From an uncultured beta proteobacterium (GTDB lineage Bacteria > Pseudomonadota > Gammaproteobacteria > Burkholderiales > SG8-39): DNA of 16,202 nucleotides. Of the stretch, positions 7,047 through 15,531 are shown in pieces. The notes under the pieces are model-generated. The model saw only the letters and a program-made list of their open reading frames with translations, searched no databases and was not told the DNA's origin. Where the stretch lies: assembly GCA_902826155.1 (NCBI GenBank), contig CADEDU010000119.1, positions 1-16,202 of the forward strand, written 5' to 3'. How positions within the stretch are numbered: the stretch's first letter is position 1; each line of letters starts with the position of its first letter. Both the position numbers and the translations under genes were made by a program.

Positions 7047-9023
7047 TCAGATCACGCGGTCGTTGCCGCCGTCGACCGGAAGCTGTGCGCCGGTGGTCTT
7101 GGCGAAGAGCGGTCCGCACATTTCCGCGGCCAGTTCGGCGACGTCCTTGCTCGTCACCTCGGTCATGAGTACGTTGTTGCGCTTGTATTCGTCCACGGTG
7201 AGTCCGTAGCGCTTGGCCCGTTCCGCGAGCACCGCCTCGGTCCAGATGCCGGTGTCGAACACGGCGTTCGGATGCAGGGTGTTGATGCGGATGCCGTCGG
7301 CGCCCCATTCGAGCGCGGCAATGCGGGTCAGCTGGTTGAGCGCCGCTTTGGAGGCCGAGTAGGCGGCCGCGCCAGGGCCGGGCGCCGGCACGTTCTTCGA
7401 GCCGATCACCACAACGCGAGCCCCGCGAGGTGAAAGCTTCAGCAGCGGATGACAGGCCCGCATGAGCACCAGATTGGCGTCGAGATTGACGTTCATCACG
7501 TTGCGCCACTCGGCCAGCGGCAGATCCTTGATGCTTCGCGTTGCGCCGAAAATACCGGCGTTGAGCACCAGCATATCGAGACCACCGAATCGACGCACCG
7601 CTTGCAGCACGGCCCGATCTACCGCGACGGAATCAGTAAGATCGCAAACGAAGCCAAGGTAGTCCGGCCGAGAGTGCAGCGTTTCGACCGCAGCGTTGAT
7701 GTCAAGCCCGCCGACCGCCGCGCCCCGCGCGAGCAACGAAGCGACGGCTGCTTTGCCGATTCCCGAGGCAGCGCCGGTCACCAACGCGACCTCACCCGCG
7801 AACACAGGTGCCGCGCCACCTTTGCGCAGCTTGGCCTGTTCCAGATCCCAGTACTCCACCTCGAAGAGATCCTTCTCGGGCAGGGCGCGGAATCCACCAA
7901 GTTTTTCCGCGCGCAGGATCACGTCGATCGTGTGCTCATAGATCTCCTCGACGATGCGCGCGTCCTTGGCGGTGCGTCCGACCGAGGCCAGACCGAAGCG
8001 CGGATCGAGCACCACGCGCGGTGCGGGGTCGAGCATCGTCTTCTTGTCCTTCGCCTGCGGTGCATGCGCGTCGAAGTAGGCGCGATAGCGCTCGACATAC
8101 CCGCCGACGTCGGTGCCGATCATCGGTACGCGCTTCGTGCGAATCACGTGATCGGGTGTCGCGGGCCCTTGTTGACCCATGCGTGACAGCGCCGGATGGC
8201 GCGCGAAGGCCATGGTCTGCGCGGTCGTCCGCGTCGCGACCACGACCGGCAAGCCGGCCGCCAGTGAGATCTCACGACGGAGCGTCGCGTGCTCGAGCGC
8301 CGTTGTCTCCACTTCGGGAACATCGCCGACGACCGCTTGAACCTCCCAGGCATCGCGTGAAGCGAGATAGCGCTCGGCCATCGAGACCAGTTCGATCATC
8401 CGTTCGTACGATTCGCGCGCGGTCGATCCGAACGAGAAGATGCCGTGATTCATCAGAACGACGCCGATCGTGCCCGGCTTCGCGTCGCGCTCGTACGCTT
8501 TGGCTACGTACTGCGCCAGATCGAAACCGGGAATCAGGTAGGGAATGACGATGACCCGCTCGCCGTAGACCTCGCGAATGCGCTTTTCGCCGTCGGCGGT
8601 GTTGGTGATCGAGAGCACCGCATCGGCGTGCGTGTGATCGACGAACTTGAACGGCAGGCAGCCGTGCAGGATGGTCTCGATCGACGGAGCTGGTGCGCCC
8701 GCGCGCAACATGTTCGTGCCCAGTTCGTTCACCATGTCGGGGTCGGACAGGCGATCGAGCCGGGCGAGCTTGCGCACATGCTGCAGGCGCACCGGCGAGA
8801 AGCCGGGCTTCTCGATGGTTTCCAGGTCCCAGCCGCTGCCCTTGACGTACAGAACGTCTTCGCGCTCGCCGAAGCGATTCACTTCGTTGAGTTTGACCGA
8901 AGTGTTGCCGCCGCCATGCAGAACGAGCGATTTGTCGCGGCCGAGCAGGCGCGAGGTATAGACCCGCAACGCGAGATCGTCGGGGTACTGCTGCGCATCA
9001 GCGTCGCGCCACAAGCTTTCCAT
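7047..9023 (-). CDS. Bifunctional class II aldolase / short-chain dehydrogenase
   Basis: The 658-residue fusion has an N-terminal class II aldolase/adducin domain (about 15-380). It carries GGGNTSVK (37-44), candidate acid Glu117, HTHAD (metal ligands His130 and His132) and NHGIFSFG (His193). The C-terminal SDR domain (about 408-658) has TGAASGIG (416-423), NAG (488-490), YSASK (Tyr555, Lys559) and the terminal VDGG. The architecture matches RhaEW-type proteins, which split rhamnulose-1-phosphate to DHAP and lactaldehyde and then oxidise the aldehyde. With mtnA next to it, and no rhamnose genes in view, the likely substrate is a 5-substituted ribulose-1-phosphate; this is inference. ATG 9023 was chosen over TTG 9032; neither has a strong ribosome site. 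It is probably the first gene of the operon with mtnA. Confidence 0.9.
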   Translation of the reverse strand: MESLWRDADAQQYPDDLALRVYTSRLLGRDKSLVLHGGGNTSVKLNEVNRFGEREDVLYVKGSGWDLETIEKPGFSPVRLQHVRKLARLDRLSDPDMVNELGTNMLRAGAPAPSIETILHGCLPFKFVDHTHADAVLSITNTADGEKRIREVYGERVIVIPYLIPGFDLAQYVAKAYERDAKPGTIGVVLMNHGIFSFGSTARESYERMIELVSMAERYLASRDAWEVQAVVGDVPEVETTALEHATLRREISLAAGLPVVVATRTTAQTMAFARHPALSRMGQQGPATPDHVIRTKRVPMIGTDVGGYVERYRAYFDAHAPQAKDKKTMLDPAPRVVLDPRFGLASVGRTAKDARIVEEIYEHTIDVILRAEKLGGFRALPEKDLFEVEYWDLEQAKLRKGGAAPVFAGEVALVTGAASGIGKAAVASLLARGAAVGGLDINAAVETLHSRPDYLGFVCDLTDSVAVDRAVLQAVRRFGGLDMLVLNAGIFGATRSIKDLPLAEWRNVMNVNLDANLVLMRACHPLLKLSPRGARVVVIGSKNVPAPGPGAAAYSASKAALNQLTRIAALEWGADGIRINTLHPNAVFDTGIWTEAVLAERAKRYGLTVDEYKRNNVLMTEVTSKDVAELAAEMCGPLFAKTTGAQLPVDGGNDRVI

Positions 9024-9145
9024 GGATGACAACCGGGATGTTCAGTAGAGGTGGGCAGGCGAGCCATCGCCCTTGCGCGTGACGGCGCGAACGCGAATTA
9101 TAGCGATCCGATCGACCCTTCCTAAGCTCCTTCCTTCATGCCGGC

Positions 9146-9586
9146 ATGCCGAATCCGAACGAGTTGATCGACGTCGCGATCCTGTGCTGGGAGGCGGCAC
9201 GCACCGAGGCCTACTTCGTGCGGCATGCCGTGTTCGTGATCGAACAGCAGGTACCAGTCGAAGCCGAACTCGATGATCACGATCCGACCAGCGAGCACGC
9301 CCTTGCGCGCACCGTGCCTGGGCAGGCGGTGGGCACCGGGCGTCTCCTGCCCGATGGACACATCGGGCGCATGGCGGTGCTGCGTGAATGGCGCGGGCGA
9401 GGCGTGGGCGCGAAGGTGCTCAATGCGCTGATCGAACGAGCGCGTGGGCGCGGCTTCGAGTCCGTGCACCTGAGTGCGCAAGTGCAGGCGCAGGGCTTCT
9501 ATCGGCGCTTCGGCTTTGCGCCGCACGGACCGGAGTATCTCGACGTGGGCATCGCGCACATCGATATGTCGCTGTCGCTCAGATAG
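9146..9586 (+). CDS. GNAT-family N-acetyltransferase (ElaA-like)
   Basis: The 146-residue protein has the GNAT fold signature. MAVLREWRGRGVGAKVLNAL contains the acetyl-CoA pyrophosphate loop RGRGVG (83-88), followed by HLSAQVQAQGFYRRFGF, the usual beta5/alpha4 segment, and GPEYLDVGIAHIDM near the end. VRHAVFVIEQQVP near the N-terminus is typical of ElaA/YjcF-type members. The acceptor substrate is unknown. The start ATG 9146 lies in a 122-bp region divergent from the aldolase gene. Its 3' end overlaps the convergent NRDE gene by 8 bp (9579-9586), so the two transcripts have antisense tails. Confidence 0.88.
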   Translation: MPNPNELIDVAILCWEAARTEAYFVRHAVFVIEQQVPVEAELDDHDPTSEHALARTVPGQAVGTGRLLPDGHIGRMAVLREWRGRGVGAKVLNALIERARGRGFESVHLSAQVQAQGFYRRFGFAPHGPEYLDVGIAHIDMSLSLR

Positions 9587-10370
9587 CGAGCCGGAAGTGC
9601 TCTGCGTTCGCGCCGAGCATTACGCCTTCGTGATCGAACGAGCGCTCGACGAACCGCACCCAGCCGTCGCGATCGACGAGCAGGACCGTCGCGCTGCGTG
9701 TACCGTATTCCCCGAGCAGCACGTGCGCAGCCGAGAGTCCACGTTCGCGCTCGGGGGCGACGCCTGTGCTTGGCAGTTCGCCATCCGGTGCGGCACCGCG
9801 GTGGGCGAGCAATTCGAATAGTGCGCTTTCGTCGATATCGTGAGCCTGCAATGCGCGCTGCAACCCGGCTTTGCCCCAGCGGACCTTGGGCCAGTCGGTG
9901 TCGAGAAGATGGTTCGAAAGTCCGTAGACCCCGGGCCCGACCAGCGCGTTCCGCTGGATGTCGGTTTCACCGGCCGCGTCGGCGCGGTTCGAGAAGTAGC
10001 ACATTGACCGCAAATCGCTCGCCAGGAAATTGAAGCCGTTGTAGGCCTGCGATTCGCCGCGGATCGCTCGCACGAACGCATCCGGAGCATGTGATCCACG
10101 CAGGAAGTCGCTCACCAGCGCACCGCGCGATTTGGCATCGGCTCGCCTGCGATCGGGCTCGCGAAAATTGGTGACGGCCGCAAACCGCCCCGAACGGGTG
10201 ATGCCCATCCACGTGCCGCGATGAGCGAGATCGCGCCCGGCGAGTACGTTCTCATCGTCTTCCCAGAAATGTGCGGGTGCGGTCTCCCGGTAGAACCACT
10301 CGTCCCGATTGGCGGCGACGACCAGGCGATAGCGCGGATGGGCATCGACCGCGAACAGGATCAGACACAT
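9579..10370 (-). CDS. NRDE (TANGO2-like) family protein
   Basis: The 263-residue protein begins MCLILFAVDAHPRYRLVVAA and then carries the defining NRDE motif at about 21-24. GTWMGITRSGRFAAVTNFRE and GLSNHLLDTDWPKV are also characteristic. Family members have a conserved Cys2 exposed after Met removal and an N-terminal-nucleophile-like fold. Eukaryotic TANGO2 is linked to haem or lipid handling, but the bacterial role is unsettled. ATG 10370-10368 is preceded by AGGTGA at good spacing, so the longer frame from 10400 is not used. It is the last gene of a minus-strand run after ygfZ and the DUF4936 gene (22-bp gap) and converges on the GNAT gene. Confidence 0.9.
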   Translation of the reverse strand: MCLILFAVDAHPRYRLVVAANRDEWFYRETAPAHFWEDDENVLAGRDLAHRGTWMGITRSGRFAAVTNFREPDRRRADAKSRGALVSDFLRGSHAPDAFVRAIRGESQAYNGFNFLASDLRSMCYFSNRADAAGETDIQRNALVGPGVYGLSNHLLDTDWPKVRWGKAGLQRALQAHDIDESALFELLAHRGAAPDGELPSTGVAPERERGLSAAHVLLGEYGTRSATVLLVDRDGWVRFVERSFDHEGVMLGANAEHFRLAI

Positions 10371-10392
10371 GGGTTCACCTGCAAGGCCGGAT

Positions 10393-10680
10393 TCATGCAA
10401 CGGAGACGAAGCGCTCGAGCACGCGCACGGACCCGGTCTGCAGAAACTTTTCTACGCCGTGCCGTTCTACGCCGGCGGTCAGCGCAATGTGGAACTTGTC
10501 GAAGTCGTGGACCGGCTCATACACCTCGAGCCAGGTGTGAGGATCATTGTCCCGGCGCAGCAATCTGCCCGCCGTGTCGGCTGCACCGCTGACATGGGTC
10601 ACCAGCGCTTCTATCGCTACCTGCGCCTGCGATACGCGTTCAGGGTCGACGCGGTAGTACACGTACACGGATGAACTCAT
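10393..10680 (-). CDS. DUF4936 family protein
   Basis: A 95-residue protein starting MSSSVYVYYRVDPERVSQAQ, with RLLRRDNDPHTWLEVYEPV in the middle and a C-terminal helix. It matches the small DUF4936 family, a ferredoxin-like/dimeric alpha-beta-barrel-like protein common beside ygfZ in betaproteobacteria. No function is established. ATG 10680-10678 was chosen within a longer open frame because upstream residues are antisense to ygfZ. It lies 20 bp after ygfZ and 22 bp before the NRDE gene, which suggests one transcript. Confidence 0.85.
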   Translation of the reverse strand: MSSSVYVYYRVDPERVSQAQVAIEALVTHVSGAADTAGRLLRRDNDPHTWLEVYEPVHDFDKFHIALTAGVERHGVEKFLQTGSVRVLERFVSVA

Positions 10681-10700
10681 TGGCAATGGCTCGAACGGAA

Positions 10701-11744
10701 TCAGTCTGGCAGCGCGTAGGGCAGGGTGGACAACGAGAGCTGCGGCCCGGCGAGATCTCTGATCGCAATATTGCCCGTCTGGACCGCAGCGCTGATCATC
10801 GACACCAGCAGATCGAATCCACCGCCCGGCGCCGGGGCGACGCTGAGCACCATGCCGACCGACTGCTCGCCGTGCGAAGGTGCGAAAACAGCGGTTCCCA
10901 CCGCTGGCACCGTGTCGCCCTCGACGTGGGCGCGGTAGACGCGGCGCTTTACTTTGCCTAGATGCTGGGTCCGCGCGACGACTTCCTGGCCGGGATAGCA
11001 CCCCTTGCTGAAGCTCACGCCGCCGATCAGTTCCAGGTTCGCCATCTGCGGCGTCAATTCGTCCTGCGTCGCCTGCTCGATGTAGGCGATGCCTTGTTCG
11101 ATGTCGATCCAATCCCAGCAGGATTCGTCGACCGAAAGCACGTGCGGCGCTAGCTCGGCTACCAGATCCGACGCACGCGTTGCGTCGACCATCGCGAGGC
11201 TGCGCTCCCCCGGCAGGCTGATCCAGCAATCGCCGATCTTGTCACGTACCGCTCGATACACGTCCGGAATTTGATCGATTCCGACTGCTGCCAACGCGGT
11301 ACCGCGCCGTGGGCCGATCAACCCGAACAGCGCAACGCGGTCGGCTTCGAGCGTGATCTTCACCTTCGAGCGAAGCACGAACATGGACAGTCGCTTGACG
11401 AATGCCGCAGCGAGATTGGCACGAACCATCAGGCGGATCGCGTCACCATCTCGCACCGTGAGAAAGCTCGCGAGCATGCGACCCTTCGCCGAGCAATAAC
11501 TCGCCATGGTCGCGCCGAGATCGGCCAGTGCCTGGACATCGGCCGAGACCTGACCTTGCAGGAAACTGCGTGCATCTGCGCCTTCGAGGCGCACTGCATT
11601 GAACCGCTGCAGCCTGACGAGCGCTGCACTCGGTGACGCCAGCCGTCCGGATCGCAATTGCAGTACGCGCTCGAGGTCTGCGCGGACGTGTTCCGGATTC
11701 GAGGTCGTTTGTTCTGATTCGGCAGGAACGGCGATATTCGTCAT
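10701..11744 (-). CDS. ygfZ: YgfZ/GcvT-like folate-binding protein
   Basis: The 347-residue protein carries the YgfZ signature K-G-C-Y-x-G-Q-E (247-254, Cys249) followed by VVARTQHLGKVKRR. An N-terminal GcvT-like domain begins around RLQRFNAVRLEGADARSFLQ. YgfZ uses tetrahydrofolate and its Cys to maintain certain Fe-S enzymes, including the radical-SAM tRNA enzyme MiaB, in the cytoplasm. ATG 11744-11742 begins MTNIAVPAES; the longer frame to 11768 has no better start. It is the first gene of a minus-strand run (ygfZ, DUF4936, NRDE) and is divergent from mltG across 225 bp, a common betaproteobacterial layout. That gap holds an AT-rich TATTATAGA at 11856-11864, a possible -10, but no confident promoter. 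Confidence 0.93.
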   Translation of the reverse strand: MTNIAVPAESEQTTSNPEHVRADLERVLQLRSGRLASPSAALVRLQRFNAVRLEGADARSFLQGQVSADVQALADLGATMASYCSAKGRMLASFLTVRDGDAIRLMVRANLAAAFVKRLSMFVLRSKVKITLEADRVALFGLIGPRRGTALAAVGIDQIPDVYRAVRDKIGDCWISLPGERSLAMVDATRASDLVAELAPHVLSVDESCWDWIDIEQGIAYIEQATQDELTPQMANLELIGGVSFSKGCYPGQEVVARTQHLGKVKRRVYRAHVEGDTVPAVGTAVFAPSHGEQSVGMVLSVAPAPGGGFDLLVSMISAAVQTGNIAIRDLAGPQLSLSTLPYALPD

Positions 11745-11969
11745 GGTGCGTTCGTGCGCGGCCAACAAGGTTGCGATGGAGGCGCGCGATCAGCGGGTGA
11801 TCCGGAAAGGTTGAAGGGAACGGTTCGAGCAGGTACGAGCAACAATCGAGGCCGGTATTATAGAGAGCGTGCACCGCCGGTTTCGTTCAAGACGACGCAT
11901 CGCGAGCATCGTTTTGCCCCGTGCGTGGGTCTGCGGCCCTGCGTCTACCGCCCTCCAAGTCGTCCATCG

Positions 11970-12974
11970 ATGCGCGTTCTGCTTGTTCTCGCTGCCCTGA
12001 TCGTCGCGGCCCTCGCCCTGGTGGGGGCCGGCGCAGGCTACGGCTATCACTGGACGCAGTCGCCCCTGCGTCTGGGCGCCGAGCGCATCGAAGTGGAAAT
12101 CAAACCAGGCAGCAGCCTGCGCAGCGTTGCCAGGCAACTCACGGCGGGCGGCGTTCGCGTGAATGAGCATCTGTTCGGACTGATGGCGCGTCTGCTGCGC
12201 AAGAACGGTACGGTCAAGCCGGGTTACTACGACATCCGCAATCAGATGAGTCCGTTGCAGATCCTCGACAAAATGATCCGCGGCGATTTCGTGCAAACCG
12301 AGGTGCGATTCATCGAAGGCTCGACCTTTCGGCAGATGCGCAAGGTGATCGAGGACCACACTGATCTGCGCAAGGAGACGACCGGACTGAGCGAACCGGC
12401 CATCCTGAAACTGCTCGGGGCGAGCGAAAAGAGCGCGGAGGGGCTGTTCTTTCCAGACACCTACGTGTTCCCGAAGGGGACGACCGACACGACCGTGCTA
12501 CGCCAGTCGTATCAGGCCATGCGCAAGCATCTGAGCGCGGCCTGGGAATCGCGGACGTCGGGTTCGCCACTCCAATCGCCCTACCAGGCGCTGGTGCTGG
12601 CCTCTATCATCGAGAAGGAAACGGGGCGCAAGGACGACCGCCCGTTCATCGGAGCGGTGTTCAACAATCGCCTGCGCATCGGCATGCGGCTGCAGGCCGA
12701 TCCGACCGTGATCTACGGGATGGGTCAGCGCTTCGACGGCAACATCCGCAAGCGCGATCTGCAGGAAGACACACCGTACAACACGTACACGCGCAACGGG
12801 CTTCCACCCACGCCGATCGCGATGCCCGGGCTTGCAGCGCTGCGCGCGGCCGTGCAGCCGGCAGATAGTCGCGCACTGTATTTCGTCGCGCGCGGCGATG
12901 GATCGAGTGAGTTCTCGCAGACGCTCGAGGAGCACAACCGTGCCGTCTCGAAATACCAGCGAGGCGGGGGATGA
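11970..12974 (+). CDS. mltG: Endolytic peptidoglycan transglycosylase MltG
   Basis: The 334-residue YceG/MltG-family protein cleaves nascent glycan strands at the inner membrane and is thought to set glycan chain length. One N-terminal transmembrane helix (about 3-22) anchors it. A LysM-like region follows (about 40-110), then the catalytic domain with SIIEKETGR (212-220, the catalytic Glu lying in EKE), [20 protein letters not shown] (231-250), and [20 protein letters not shown] (268-287). The length is normal. ATG 11970 gives a proper membrane anchor although its ribosome site is weak. Its stop overlaps the tmk start (ATGA, 12971-12974), so the two are translationally coupled. Confidence 0.95.
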   Translation: MRVLLVLAALIVAALALVGAGAGYGYHWTQSPLRLGAERIEVEIKPGSSLRSVARQLTAGGVRVNEHLFGLMARLLRKNGTVKPGYYDIRNQMSPLQILDKMIRGDFVQTEVRFIEGSTFRQMRKVIEDHTDLRKETTGLSEPAILKLLGASEKSAEGLFFPDTYVFPKGTTDTTVLRQSYQAMRKHLSAAWESRTSGSPLQSPYQALVLASIIEKETGRKDDRPFIGAVFNNRLRIGMRLQADPTVIYGMGQRFDGNIRKRDLQEDTPYNTYTRNGLPPTPIAMPGLAALRAAVQPADSRALYFVARGDGSSEFSQTLEEHNRAVSKYQRGGG

Positions 12975-13600
12975 CGGGTTCCGTGCGGGGCAGGTTCATC
13001 ACGCTCGAGGGTATCGACGGCGCCGGGAAGAGTTCGCACATCGATGCGATCCGCGCGTTTCTCGATCAACGTGGCGTCAATGTGCTCATGACGCGCGAGC
13101 CCGGCGGCACCGCGCTCGGTGAAAAGCTGCGCGACATCCTGCTCCACGATGCGATGCACGCCGACACCGAGGCGCTGCTGATCTTTGCCGCACGTGCCGA
13201 GCATCTGGCGCAGGTGATTACACCGGCTCTGGCAGGTGGCACCTGGGTGATTTCGGACCGCTTCACCGACGCGACGTTCGCTTATCAGGGAGCGGGGCGG
13301 GGCATGTCTCTCGATCGATTGGCGGTGCTGGAAGGCTGGGTCCAACAAGGTTTGCAGCCCGATCTGACGCTGCTGTTCGACGTCCCGGCTTCGGTCGGAA
13401 TCGGGCGGCGCCAAGCGGCCTCGGCGACTCTCGATCGCTTCGAGCGTGAGCGCCTGGACTTCTTTGAGCGCGTCCGGGCCGGGTATCTGGACCGGGCTGC
13501 CGCGAGCGCGGGACGAATAGCCTTGATTGATGCGAATCAGCCAATCACCGCTATTCGAGTTTTGGTTGAGGAAGCGCTGGTATCACTCTGTAATTTATAA
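12971..13600 (+). CDS. tmk: Thymidylate kinase
   Basis: The 209-residue protein phosphorylates dTMP to dTDP with ATP, an essential step of dTTP supply. Visible motifs are the P-loop [10 protein letters not shown] (13-22), TREPGGT (41-47), [16 protein letters not shown] (96-111), and the lid region ending [15 protein letters not shown]. The ATG overlaps the mltG stop. The 3' end reaches an AT-rich spacer (13598-13656) before holB, whose composition differs sharply from its surroundings. Confidence 0.96.
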   Translation: MTGSVRGRFITLEGIDGAGKSSHIDAIRAFLDQRGVNVLMTREPGGTALGEKLRDILLHDAMHADTEALLIFAARAEHLAQVITPALAGGTWVISDRFTDATFAYQGAGRGMSLDRLAVLEGWVQQGLQPDLTLLFDVPASVGIGRRQAASATLDRFERERLDFFERVRAGYLDRAAASAGRIALIDANQPITAIRVLVEEALVSLCNL

Positions 13601-13656
13601 AAAATTCCCCATAATCTCGAATTAGAGAAATCAGATTAATTCAACGGGTTAATGAG
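13598..13656. other. AT-rich spacer between tmk and holB
   Basis: This stretch is strongly AT-rich within GC-rich genes. It contains short inverted repeats (GAATTA at 13619-13624 with TAATTC further right, and AATCT with AGATT). No hairpin is strong enough to call a terminator, and no hexamer pair has good spacing. It may hold a secondary promoter for holB-tatD. Confidence 0.3.
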
Positions 13657-14658
13657 TTGTTTTCGAAAATATTTCCCTGGCAAGACGCCGCTTGGAAGCA
13701 GCTTCAAGCCCGTCGCGATGCGCTCCCTCATGCGCTGCTCATCCACGGGCCACGTGGTGTGGGCAAAGTTCAGCTGGCGGCAGCCTTTGCCACGTCCCTC
13801 CTCTGCGAAGGGACGAAGGAGGCAAACGGGCTGGCCTGCGGCGCATGCCCAAGTTGCCGCTGGATCGAGCAGGGGACGAATCCCGATCTGCGAATGATCA
13901 GCCCTGGAAGCGACGAGGAAGGCGAGGAGGGCGGTAAGGCCTCCGCCAAGGCTCCCCCCACCCAGATTCGCATCACCCAGATCCGAGCGCTGCAGGAGTG
14001 GATCACGCTCGGCTCGCACCGCAACGGCTGGCGCATCGCATTGATCCACCCGGCCGAAGCCATGAATCCGGCCAGTGCGAACGCGTTGCTGAAAACGCTC
14101 GAGGAGCCGCCCCCCAACGCGCTTCTGCTGCTCGTGGCGCACCAGGCCGATCGGCTGCTGCCAACGATCCTGAGCCGCTGCCAGAAGCTACCGTGCGCCT
14201 ATCCGGATCGCTCCGTGGCGCGCCAATGGCTTGCGGCGCAGCAGATCAAGGCACCCGATGAACTGCTTGCACTGGTGGGCGGCGCACCTCTGGTGGCGCT
14301 CGGTGCGGGTACGCAGCGCGATATCGCCGGCAGCATGGCCGCCGATCTGGGCAGCTCGCGGATCGATCCGTTGGCGCTGGCCGATCGTTATCAGGGGGTA
14401 CCGCTCGACCAGATGATCGGATTGCTGCAGAAGTGGGCGATCGATGTGGTCAATCTCGGCAGCGGGCTTCCGGTGCGGTATTTCGTCGAGCACGTGAAGC
14501 GCATTGGCGAACTGTCCGGCCGGGTGCAGGTGGTGGCGATGCACGACTGGCTGCGCGAATTGAACCAGGCGCGCGCGCTGGCGTCTCACCCACTCAACCC
14601 GCGGCTCGTGCTGGAAAAACTGTTCTTCGCCTATCGAAGAGCGATTGCGGGGGCCTAG
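13657..14658 (+). CDS. holB: DNA polymerase III subunit delta-prime
   Basis: The 333-residue clamp-loader subunit helps place the beta clamp on DNA at the replication fork. It has the P-loop-like HGPRGVGK (30-37), zinc-binding Cys50, Cys61, Cys64 and Cys67, the helix ANALLKTLEEPP (141-152) and the SRC motif (173-175). A polar insertion at about 84-101 (SDEEGEEGGKASAKAP) lies before the conserved IRITQIR segment and is variable in the family. TTG 13657 is the best start, giving the usual N-terminus (FSKIFPWQ). The nearby ATG 13652 is in another frame, and only ATT/ATA codons precede TTG in frame. The ribosome site is weak. tatD follows after 62 bp. Confidence 0.94.
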   Translation: MFSKIFPWQDAAWKQLQARRDALPHALLIHGPRGVGKVQLAAAFATSLLCEGTKEANGLACGACPSCRWIEQGTNPDLRMISPGSDEEGEEGGKASAKAPPTQIRITQIRALQEWITLGSHRNGWRIALIHPAEAMNPASANALLKTLEEPPPNALLLLVAHQADRLLPTILSRCQKLPCAYPDRSVARQWLAAQQIKAPDELLALVGGAPLVALGAGTQRDIAGSMAADLGSSRIDPLALADRYQGVPLDQMIGLLQKWAIDVVNLGSGLPVRYFVEHVKRIGELSGRVQVVAMHDWLRELNQARALASHPLNPRLVLEKLFFAYRRAIAGA

Positions 14659-14720
14659 CGCCGTCCAGCCTCGCCTTATTCAGAATCGCCTTTCCCGGAA
14701 CACGAACGCCGAGGTTGCCC

Positions 14721-15488
14721 TTGCTAGTGGATTCGCATTGCCATCTGGATTTCGAGGACTTCAATGGCCGCCACGATGAGATTCTCGGCGAGATGGCTCG
14801 ACATGGCGTCGGCCATGCGCTGTGCGTGAGCGTCACGCTGGAGGGCTTTCCGCGGGTGCTCGCGCTGGCCGAGCGGCATGCGAACCTGTTTGCCTCGGTG
14901 GGGGTGCATCCGGATTATCCGGACGCGGCGCTGGTCAGTGCGATACGGCTCGTCGAATTGGCCGATCACCCGAAGATCGTCGCCATCGGCGAAACCGGAT
15001 TGGACTACTACCGACTCACGGGCGACCTCGAGTGGCAGCGTGAACGATTCCGGCAGCACATTCGTGCCGCGCGCGCTTGCGGCAAGCCGCTGATCATCCA
15101 CACCCGATCCGCTGCCGAAGACACGATCCGCATCATGCGCGAGGAACAGGCCGGCGAGGCGGGCGGTGTGATGCACTGCTTTACCGAAACGTGGGAGGTC
15201 GCTCGGGCCGCCCTCGACCTGGGTTTCCACATCAGCTTTTCGGGGATCCTCACCTTCAAGAGTGCCGCTGCGCTGCGGGAGGTGGCGGTCAAGGTGCCGG
15301 ACGATAGAATCCTGGTCGAGACCGACGCCCCCTATCTCGCGCCGGTACCCCATCGCGGCAAGACCAATGAACCAGCGTTGGTACGGTTCGTCGCGGAGCA
15401 GCTGGCAGCGCTGAAACACACGACAAAAGAAGCCATTGCGGAGCAGACTTCGCGCAATTTCTTCTCTTTGTTTCAAGCTGCTGTGTGA
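14721..15488 (+). CDS. tatD: TatD-family metal-dependent hydrolase
   Basis: The 255-residue TIM-barrel amidohydrolase has all expected metal ligands: DSHCHLD (His6, His8), GETGLDYY (Glu91), IIHTRSA (His127), MHCFTE (His152) and ETDAPYLAPVPHRG (Asp202). TatD enzymes act as Mg-dependent 3'-5' exonucleases or DNases, and YcfH/YjjV relatives are D-aminoacyl-tRNA deacylase-like; the exact subtype is not resolved. The start TTG 14721 yields MLVDSHCHLD and has GAGG six bases upstream. The open frame further upstream overlaps holB. It lies in the tmk-holB-tatD run but without the usual pilZ gene before it. Confidence 0.94.
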   Translation: MLVDSHCHLDFEDFNGRHDEILGEMARHGVGHALCVSVTLEGFPRVLALAERHANLFASVGVHPDYPDAALVSAIRLVELADHPKIVAIGETGLDYYRLTGDLEWQRERFRQHIRAARACGKPLIIHTRSAAEDTIRIMREEQAGEAGGVMHCFTETWEVARAALDLGFHISFSGILTFKSAAALREVAVKVPDDRILVETDAPYLAPVPHRGKTNEPALVRFVAEQLAALKHTTKEAIAEQTSRNFFSLFQAAV

Positions 15489-15531
15489 TGGTGAGAATTA
15501 CAATAAATCAATAGGTTATCGGCTCTTAAGA

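Noticed and set aside
7027..7509. Longer mtnA frame extending upstream to 7509
   Set aside because: The extension overlaps the aldolase-dehydrogenase coding sequence and is Arg/His-rich antisense-type noise. ATG 7026 gives a normal MtnA.
7449..8186. Plus-strand frame of 245 codons, with another at 7808-8548
   Set aside because: Both are shadows of the aldolase-dehydrogenase gene, which has full motifs on the minus strand.
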